Assembly: GCF_910592395.1 (NCBI RefSeq)
Contig: NC_088314.1
Location: 17,583,998-17,647,997 of the forward strand
DNA length: 64,000 nucleotides
Reading direction: 5' to 3'
Source: Lineus longissimus
Taxonomy: Eukaryota > Nemertea > Pilidiophora > Heteronemertea > Lineidae
The notes below the pieces were generated by a model. The model did not search any database. It worked only from the letters and a program-made list of their open reading frames with translations, and was not told where the DNA came from. How positions within the stretch are numbered: position 1 is the stretch's first letter; each line of letters begins with the position of its first letter. Below, in pieces: positions 56,440 through 64,000 of this stretch. A program made the translations under genes and the position numbers.

Positions 56440-57950
56440 CAAGCTTGTAGAGTCTAGGTGAAAATGATAGTGAAGAAACGTGCCACTCCATGACAATGGT
56501 GAATATATTTTTAACTTTGACCTCAGTGACCCTGACAGGTAGGTCAAATAACAAACCAGGGTGATATGTGATGTAGACATATTCCCCGGACCATAACAAT
56601 TTCATCACTCGTTACACTACAGCAATCGGCAAAAAACGATTTCCAAGATGGCCGCCTAATCAAATCTATGGCACCAAATAAATCAAAAAATGAAGAAAAT
56701 GTAAGATAGAACTCAGAAAAGAAAAAAGGAAAAGATGAAAAATAAAAATATTTTTGGCTGTCCTTGACCGGGGTTTGAACTCACGACCTTTGGATTGCCA
56801 CAATACGAGGAAAAACCCACAAAACATGCAATTTCCGCCATATTTGAATTCCGATCTGGCTGAAACTTGGCATACAAATAGTGGCTTCTTAGATGCATCA
56901 TTACACAAAATTAAAACTCTTTACATTGAACAACGACAAAACGTACCAAGAACGGTAAAGTTTTCAACTTTGACCTCTGTGAACTTGAAAGGTGGGTCAA
57001 ATCAAAAACCCGTAAGATATGTGATGTATCCTTGCTGGGAGTACCTACCATGAAACTTTTATCAAAAACAAATCAGTAATAAGCGAGAAATCACACTTTT
57101 TGAGTTTTGAGTTTGGGCCCCCTGGTGGCCAAGTCAATAATCAGACCGAACCAAAATTCAGTGTAAAAGGTCAACTGACCTAGGGGGTCATTTGTTCAAA
57201 GTTTCAAGTTCATAACTGTTGCGGTTGAGAAACGTGCCATAGTTACACTCAAACGGAAATTTACGCCATTTGACCTCTGCGACCTTAAAAAGTAGGTCAA
57301 ATCCGAAAAATCGTGCAACATCTGAGGTAACCTTGCTAGGGGTCCCTGCCATAAAAATTCATCAAAAACAATTTGCTAATAAGCAGGCTATTGCACTTCT
57401 TACTTTTTCTGTTTTGGCCCCCTGGTGGCAAAGTCAAAAATCAGATCAGGCTGAAATTCAGCACCAGAGGTTATCTGATATAGGGGGTTATATGTACCAA
57501 GTTTCAAGCTCATAGCTTTGGTGGTTGAGAAACGTGCCATAGTTACACTCAAATGACCAATACACGCCATTTGACCTCTGCGACCTTGAAAAGTAGATCA
57601 AATTAAAAACCCGTAAGATATATGATGTATCCTTGCTATGAGTACCTACCACAAAAGTTTTATCGAAAACAAGTCACTAATAAGCGAGATATCACACTTT
57701 TTAGATATCCACATTTGGCCCCCTGGTGGCCAAGTAGAGAATCAGATCGGACAGAAATTTAGTGTCACGGGTCATCTGACCTAGGGAGTCATGTGTACAA
57801 AGTTTTAAGTTCATAGCCCTAGCGGTTAAAAAACGTGCCACTGTTTTTGAACTAGGACGGACGACGACGACGACGACGACGGACGACGACGGACGACGGA
57901 CACCGCGGTATCGTATAGACTCCCCTACGGTGAGCCAAAAAGTATACTCA
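56440..57950 (+). repeat. ~290-bp tandem repeat ending in (GAC)n
   Basis: Three full units and one partial unit share TTGACCTCTGCGACCTTGAA, GTAGGTCAAAT, ACCCGTAAGATATGTGATGT, GGCCCCCTGGTGGCCAAGTC and GGTTGAGAAACGTGCCATAG. The units begin near 56960, 57265 and 57560, with a partial one at 56480. The array ends in a GACGACGAC run at 57855-57900 and GGTATCGTATAGACTCCCCT. At 56754-56820 there is a tRNA-like B-box phrase (GGGGTTTGAACTCACGACC). The type resembles tandem-tailed interspersed repeats; class unknown. Confidence 0.75.
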
Positions 57951-57959
57951 CTCGACGTG

Positions 57960-58479
57960 TGTTTTAGAATTTCGTACTAATACGCAATTCGGGTCCGACC
58001 CCTCGCGCCCGTACTTAGCCACTGAGTTGGCCTGGTAACTGGGAAAAACCATATACCATATACCTGTAGCTGGTCAATTGTCGGGATTGTTGGATCCAAA
58101 ATGCGCAGACGCAACGTATACAATCATACACTAGAGTTGGGCGTCGATTTTTAACAGGTATTAGGTTTCTTTGCGTCGGATAGAGCATAAAGAACTGCTT
58201 AGTTTACTCGGGGCCGAATATCGTGCCTTCACATCCTGTCGCGGATAACTAATGTATTGTTTGAGAAAAGCCCCCGCACCCCGGGCAGTGCCAAATCAGT
58301 GCCACCCGTGGGGCCTAATGATACTGGGCTAGTGGTCAGGCAGTTATCATTTTAGTATAATGGCAATGTTGCTTAGCTCGGCAAATGAAATTCCTTCATT
58401 AAAATACGATCAAAATAACAATCTCAGCTTATTTTGATAGGATCGCAGCCGTTACGTCCGATACGTCCAGTTACATAGA
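57960..58479. other. Upstream flank of the beta-rich gene pair
   Basis: No gene seen. A possible 3' splice site (cttattttgatag) ends at 58440, directly before the open frame of the first beta-rich gene. If real, it would supply an upstream exon with the start codon. Confidence 0.4.
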
Positions 58480-59388
58480 GCTATATTTATACCTCCTATT
58501 GAGTTTAAAAAAACTAAAGCATGTTTTCTTGATGAAGGGTCTGGTTTCGTTGTGTGTACATTTCTACCAGAATTGGACCCCTTTTATAAAATCGTGGTGT
58601 ACAGGCTTAACCGAAAGAAAGTAGCCTACCGCATTTCACATAAAACGAAATTCTACAAGACAGGGTACACCTTGGAACCAGGACTGTTTCACAAAACTTT
58701 CTGTCGATTTACCCACAAGTTAAAAGAAAAACATCACTTCGTCTTATATAGTGTGAAGAGTGGTAAATTCTCAGAAAATTTGCCAGTACCACGTTCCTGT
58801 GAGCTATGTTTGTACAGAAAAGATTTTTATTTAAATTTTGCTTGGGACTATTGCATAGTTGGTTGTGCACTTGCATCAGTGATCTGCGTCGCTAACGTAA
58901 GTGAGAACTTGCGGATTGATTATGAGTCAAGAAGCTGTCTCAAAATTGCGCTGACGGATAACCCCCAGCGAGGTAACTTTGGTGTGAATGGAAACTATAT
59001 CCAGTATATCGTTAAAAGAACTGGTCTATACCTGTATCAGTACGTCAGAAGTAAATCCTATAAAATCATTGAGACCCCGATAGAATTACCGCCGGGTGCT
59101 GAAGTTTTCACAACTGGAATAGATTTTCACAATAACATGGCTGTTATAGTATTTTATCCCAGGTTTGTAATATTGGGCATAAGAGGAATATGCAAGCCAA
59201 AAAATGGTATTGGGGAAATAAAAACGGAAGGAGTTGTCATCCTCATGCCAAAAGGGTATAGAGTACCTGAGAGGCAACGTTACGATTTTAAAATGGGATA
59301 CGATGGTACACTTTATCGAGAGGTGAAGTCTGAAGGGAAAGACGACAAAACGTATTGGAAGTATGTAGAGAGTTTCGTAAAAGTATAA
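58441..59388 (+). pseudogene. Single-exon beta-rich protein, copy A, start codon missing
   Basis: The frame is open from the stop at 58438-58440 to the TAA at 59386-59388. Its first part is paralogous to copy B: AIFIPPIEF here against ANFIPPIKF there, then YKIVVYRLNRKKVAYRI against FRVLVYEYQQKRRTYTI, and FVLYSVKSGK against TMLYDIKKGK. The codon matching copy B's ATG (58477-58479) is AGA, and no ATG follows for about 220 codons. Either the start is lost, a non-ATG start such as GTG at 58552 is used, or an upstream exon is spliced at 58440. Homologous length is 302 codons against 330 in B. Strand-turn patterns suggest a beta-propeller-like fold. I do not recognise the family. Confidence 0.6.
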
Positions 59389-59950
59389 CGGTAATGAGTT
59401 CAACACCGGCCGACTGATATGCCCCAGTAGGGAAAGTAGGGCAAAGATCTTACGACTGGATGACGACGGTGCTTATGACCTTGGGACATGCGAGGGAGCA
59501 AGATTATTAACCTGAGGTCTGCTGAACTGCAGTATGTAGGCATATAACAAGAAGTACTCGAAAGCTGATGCGGTATTTTCTCCCTTTTGACATATGGCAT
59601 TTCTGGTGGTCGCCAAGAGCTCAAAATTGACGGACAGTTGCATGCCAGCGCATGGTACACCTAGAATAAGGTTTGATGGACTGTCAGCTTCACTGCTAGG
59701 CCTGTCTCTAGAGCCCTGACTATAGTGACCCCGAATTACAATGCCACTACAAGTTTTAAGCGATTAAATCACAGGGGGGATGGTCGATGAGTGTAGGCAA
59801 GTTAACACGTCTAAATAAAACGTTGCAGGAAGAAGTTTGCTCCAACGTATTAGCACGTCTAAAAACAGTAATCAACGCAGCAATTATATCATTAATGCAG
59901 CAGTTATATCACTGTAGGCCAACACATTTGTGAAATACCGATATACTGGA

Positions 59951-60943
59951 ATGGCCAACTTTATTCCCCCAATAAAGTTCCAAGAGGGCGAAGGACGAAT
60001 ATTTGTTCGCATGAATTTTCGAGAAGTAGTTCCGGTATATTATACTGAAGAACATCTCCCTTATTTTAGAGTGCTTGTCTACGAATATCAACAAAAACGT
60101 AGAACGTACACAATTACATTCAACTCAAGATTTTATAGGAGGGCAGTCATACCAAATGGTTTTTTATTAGAATTTTTGGAATTGAAAATGATAGCGCACA
60201 AACCATACAAAACAATGCTTTACGATATCAAAAAGGGGAAGATTATGGGTATTATGAGTATAAACTCTCCTTACGATAAATTATGTCCAGGACTTGGATC
60301 AACAACAATTGTTATTGAGGTTCGGGCTTTTTTCTTGTGTTCTACCGACGTGGAAACCGAGAAGATCGCTCTTATAGCTGATTATGACATAACTGTCGAT
60401 GATGGCGTGAAGTTCCAATTGGCTAATGTTACGAAATGGATTATCATATTAAACAAGAAGGAACACACAAAAGGAATACATGCAATGGCGCCTTTCATGT
60501 CAAAGTCAAACTTTGCATTCTTGCTTTTCGAATTGAGGGATACAAACAGGATAAGATCTGCTGGTTCCTTTGTTGTCTTGGTAACAATGTATGAGGAAAC
60601 AATTAACTTCCGTAAGATGGCGCAACTGGTTGCTCTGCAGGAACAAGGGATCGTTACGACAATATTTTTTAATAAGAAAACACATTGGTATCTTATAAGT
60701 TATAACACCTATGCTTTAGACATATTAGAAATAAGTCCAACCACACGGGCTGGCATCATTGAAAATAAAGAATTTGTCAGAAAGATTAACGCCGATGTTA
60801 AATTTCGCTATACTGGTAAGGAGATATTAGGAGTGTGTTTCGTGGATGTGAATGGAAATATTCTTCATCAGATTCCATTTTTAGATAACGGTTTTGTGGG
60901 GTTAAAGCATTTTCATTTTTATGAGAAAATTGTGACGAATTAG
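59951..60943 (+). CDS. Single-exon beta-rich protein, copy B, unknown family
   Basis: 330 codons from the ATG at 59951 to the TAG at 60941-60943. This ATG was chosen because the homology with copy A begins here (MANFIPPIKF). The seven in-frame codons before it start at a GTG after a stop. The protein is rich in alternating hydrophobic strands with repeated hYDhxxGKh-like turns (MLYDIKKGKIMGIM, FVDVNGNILHQIPF), as in beta-propellers. No signal peptide, transmembrane segment or known catalytic motif is visible. It sits 562 bp after copy A on the same strand, between two copies of a segmental duplication. The lack of introns contrasts with the other genes here, so a retrocopy origin or capture by a mobile element is possible. 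Function unknown. Confidence 0.75.
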   Translation: MANFIPPIKFQEGEGRIFVRMNFREVVPVYYTEEHLPYFRVLVYEYQQKRRTYTITFNSRFYRRAVIPNGFLLEFLELKMIAHKPYKTMLYDIKKGKIMGIMSINSPYDKLCPGLGSTTIVIEVRAFFLCSTDVETEKIALIADYDITVDDGVKFQLANVTKWIIILNKKEHTKGIHAMAPFMSKSNFAFLLFELRDTNRIRSAGSFVVLVTMYEETINFRKMAQLVALQEQGIVTTIFFNKKTHWYLISYNTYALDILEISPTTRAGIIENKEFVRKINADVKFRYTGKEILGVCFVDVNGNILHQIPFLDNGFVGLKHFHFYEKIVTN

Positions 60944-61663
60944 TAATGATACGCCAGGCATGACATTCTTATCAAATGTTGCTCTTTCATTTATTCGAAA
61001 TAACTTACTGTACGTACAGCATTAGTGAGTTGTACGATTGTCAAAGTGATTACCTGGTTCAAATACATAGCTATTCTGTCGGCTCCCTTGTTGGGCGCCC
61101 CCCCCCCCCCCCCAACCTAACAATACGTGGAGAGTTGTGAATCTGTGTGCGATCACTGTGTGCGATCATGGCATAAAGTCAGGAACTGTAGGAAGTCCGG
61201 CGCTTTTAGAGTGATGCAATTGCAAGTTCTTATCCCAGTTAATGAAACCATTCGATTGGGATTTCCGTGTTATAATTTGCTCAAAGACGGCTATTGCACC
61301 TGGAGAAATCAAAATCAAAATCAAAATCCTGGCATTGTGTGCCAAGTCCAGGTTCCGAGTCATCTCGAATTCCTGAATTGATCTCCCCAGTACGGACATT
61401 TCCCAATGCGTTTTTAGTTCATTCCAAATAATTGTAAATACACTCTTATAACGAGGACACCGTGATAAGTTCACTTTGATGAGTATAAAACGTGCTTAGT
61501 TAGCTTTGCGACACTGCATCTTCCGTACAATACTGCAAGCAGAAAATCCAAACAACTTAAACAAAAGGGCACTCACATCATCACAAGGCCATTGAACAAT
61601 GAAGAACGCGAATTGATCTTTTACAGAACAGAAACTGTATTTCACAAAATGTATTAATACACA
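60944..61663. other. No supported gene
   Basis: 3' flank of copy B with a poly-C run near 61100 and a (CAAAAT)n-like stretch near 61310. Short frames on both strands (84 and 102 codons) overlap without domain evidence. Confidence 0.5.
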
Positions 61664-62757
61664 TATCAATTGCCAATTTGAGCCCGAGGGCGAATCGCCA
61701 TTTTTTTGTTTTTTATTGTCAAATGTGACCAACAAATTCTGCGATGCTGCAGCAAATGTAAATTTTCTTTGTCTCGTTATCTTTTATAGTCGAATGATAA
61801 GCCGGGGTTTTCAATTTCATTCATGATTCGTAGAATTGAAAACAATCATTCTTACATGATATTACGACGTGTGCGATGATATTCCGAAGCCACGGCACAG
61901 GCTCATGTCGCTGCATGTGCGCTGATGTTTTCGTTCGTATCGTCGGCCTGGGAAGTCTGCTAGGACCTGACGCACTATTACACGCATTTGAACTGTCTAC
62001 CTTACTTCTCCTCGAAGCACTGGATAAAGATATCGCTATATTTTACATTTCTTTGGAGAACATGTGGTTGTGGTAACAAATTGTACATATTTTACAGTGC
62101 ATTCGACGATTCCAATTCCTTTCGGCTATACTTGAAGTCTCTGCCAAACTAAACCGCTTCTTTTATTTACTTCTTACCACCCCCGACCCCAACCCCACAC
62201 GCACCCCACACACACCCCTACATCTAACGTTACCTACACATCTTGGTTATAAATAGTTGAAGTTGACTAGTCACAGTATCATTTCAGTATTTGCTGTTTG
62301 AGTATCTCATAGTACATATGTCATGCATTATGATACTAGGCAGTAGCACTTACCCGGATGTGTCATCACTCGAACCCCTTGGTTGGAGAGTTAGGGGTTT
62401 AATATCGCTTTCACAGCATTGAAGCAGAGACTTTTGTTTTGAAATTCTCTAATTAAAGGTAATGAAGAGATATCAGTTTTTTACTTCGAACGGACAGGTC
62501 TCCCAAATTACCGAATATGAAATGTACTGTAGAGTCACAGATCTGCGACCGCTTCAGTCATTACATACTTGGAAAGGGACACACAAGCCAAGTCGGCACA
62601 TAACGTCATGACCAGCGGACTATGTAGTGCCGCGAACCCATTTTCTATATTCAAACAAAACAAGATGAATGGCGGACGACCAAGTGAATTTCGTGAATAT
62701 TCAGAAACGATCTTAGATCAATGAATCTCGAAAACTTGTTCAGAGGAAGACACTCAC

Positions 62758-62924
62758 CTGAGAACCTCGTGCTCAAGGTTCGACTTCGTCGGCGGGAGAT
62801 GTCCTTCCGGCAGATGGTCTTGTTCGCGGCCACTCGAGCTATCGTCGACGGTGTGAAGGGAAGTCATGTCCCCAGGAGAAAGAGTCTGCGGAAGAGAATC
62901 TATAGAAATACTCTTAAAAGCGGT
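62758..62924 (-). CDS. Candidate internal exon inside duplicated segment, copy 2
   Basis: Same 167-bp stretch as 53873-54039, with acceptor (tcaattatcaaag) and donor (CTCAG/gtgagt) both kept and the frame open. An insertion of one base just outside the acceptor leaves the splice site intact. Only a candidate, for the reasons given for copy 1. Confidence 0.3.
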
Positions 62925-63027
62925 CTTTGATAATTGACAACGTTGTAGTACACGTATAACAGCTAGACTGGCACTGCATGGCATTGTCAATGTTTTTAAC
63001 AATTGGTTTTATACGAACTCCATGATG

Positions 63028-63221
63028 TACTCTTAACCGCTAAATTTGCGTGCGCGTTTTATTTTCGCGGTTTTTTCGAATAATATAGATTCGCAAAAAT
63101 AAAAATCAAGACAATTTATACAAAAGTTAAAACCAAAGGAAATTTCGTAATCCGCAAAAAGAAGAAAACATGTGGAAATCGCCAAATATAAAACGGCACG
63201 AAAATTTGGCGGTTCAAAGTA
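63028..63221. mobile_element. MITE with CTNTGAACCGC ends, copy 2
   Basis: Segmental twin of 54142-54341; left end TACTCTTAACCGCTAAATTT, right end CGAAAATTTGGCGGTTCAAA. A small internal deletion removes CTGCTTTTTTCAG. Confidence 0.75.
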
Positions 63222-63649
63222 TAAAGGGTAGCACTGTTTCTTTTTTACATGTACAGCGTCGCAGTCGTACCTACGTATAAATCATACATCTTTGAATTGG
63301 TACATGCGTAGTTTCGATCGGGCGCCAAGGTGACGCCATGCACGTTTCTACAGATACCCTAATACACTCTGCTTTTGCTATATTTCAAAATTACCCCACT
63401 GGTGTGACAAGCGTCCCTTCATAATTTTTTCGCCTCCCATCATTGGAGCAATTGGACAAGTTGAACCACTGCTGGTACCGAGTTTAGTTTTCCCGTGGCG
63501 GCGGAAAAATGTCTCAGTGGATGCTTAATGATGCTACAATGCAATGATGCTGAAATCAAGTTGTGAGAGTAGAATTGGCGGGGCCATTTGGTAGCACGTT
63601 GAAAACGACCAACAAGTGTCATGCCACCCACTTTTGAAAATATTACCTT

Positions 63650-63945
63650 GGTACCTACCCAGGGGAGAACCCAGGTTTGTATTTCTGGGTGAACCGGCGT
63701 TGCTTTCAAGGAACTAAAAAAAGCCCTGGCTCTTCACGACACAACGGCTACAACGTATGAAATACTCGAGGGTCTGTCGGATGAGACTAGAAGCCGTGGT
63801 CCCTTGTTCCCGGGTGTCTATACCAGGGCACGTAAAAGATCCCACATAGGTGGACAGTAACCTATAGTGGACACCATGCCTCCGGCAAAAATCCAATAGG
63901 GTTACGACGCAGGTGATGATATGATGATATGATATATCCTAATGA
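63650..63945. mobile_element. SINE-like repeat, copy 2
   Basis: Segmental twin of 54770-55070. It keeps GTCTGTCGGATGAGACTAGA, GCCGTGGTCCCTTG, CAGGGCACGTAAAAGATCCC and the GATGATATGATGATATGATA tail. Confidence 0.5.
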
Positions 63946-64000
63946 TTCGTGGATTGTTAAGAACAGCATTGAATCCGCTATTTTCTTCGTTTAGCATGCC

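Larger units (their letters stand above)
61664..64000 (+). repeat. Segmental duplication, copy 2 (runs off the window end)
   Basis: Matches 52742-55140 in the same orientation. The match is still continuing at the last base (TTCTTCGTTTAGCATGCC), so the repeat unit is longer than seen. Indels include loss of the poly-C and of TGACCGCGCTGGCTATCGA near 63500. Confidence 0.92.

Noticed and set aside
59930-59950. GTG seven codons upstream as the start of beta-rich copy B
   Set aside because: Homology with copy A begins exactly at the ATG at 59951, and a normal ATG is preferred.

Overview
This window is animal nuclear DNA, most likely from a marine invertebrate (cephalochordate, hemichordate, echinoderm or mollusc; the sequence alone does not decide). 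The signs are short protein-coding exons with canonical GT/AG introns, TATA promoters, a jockey/CR1-type LINE, tRNA-derived SINE pieces, many MITEs with target-site duplications, a 128-bp satellite, and long poly-G/C runs. No prokaryotic gene organisation is present. All exon models were built by eye from splice signals, phase agreement and comparison between copies inside the window; no database was searched.

Layout. 1-9.5 kb is gene-poor and holds a pogo-like MITE, one isolated minus-strand signal-sequence exon and an inverted-repeat element. 9.5-16.8 kb is a four-exon plus-strand gene for a secreted F-type lectin plus PAN/Apple protein. Its first intron carries a near-intact minus-strand LINE (11.0-13.9 kb), and its 3' flank is a 128-bp satellite (16.8-18.4 kb). 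20.4-48.5 kb holds three minus-strand paralogues (20437-24220, 27924-31454, 41348-48115). Each has four coding exons with intron phases 1-0-0 and encodes a secreted, helix-rich protein of 240-247 residues. Transposable elements lie between and inside them, including a 2.49-kb element with perfect 26-bp inverted ends and a 9-bp target duplication. 50.8-52.7 kb has a 469-bp tandem duplication, a gutted PIF/Harbinger element and a SINE. 52.7-55.1 kb is a segment repeated in direct orientation at 61.7-64.0 kb. Between the two copies is a tandem pair of single-exon genes for an unrecognised beta-rich protein (58.5-60.9 kb).

The most interesting content is the three-gene family. The assembled proteins have a signal peptide, a CxxxxYWNDPC-type N-terminus, a long first helix, a proline-rich loop, and three further amphipathic helices with one Cys in the third helix and one just after it. 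This order, the N-terminal Cys pair, the fourth-helix pattern ending RGY and the 1-0-0 intron phases resemble class I four-helix cytokines of the LIF/OSM/CNTF type. I propose an invertebrate helical cytokine-like cluster; this is inference. The promoters of copies 1 and 3 share a CCAAT box, an IRF/Ets-like module at identical spacing, and a TATA-like box. The lectin and cytokine-like genes being neighbours fits an immune or secreted-protein neighbourhood, but the sequence does not prove a functional link.
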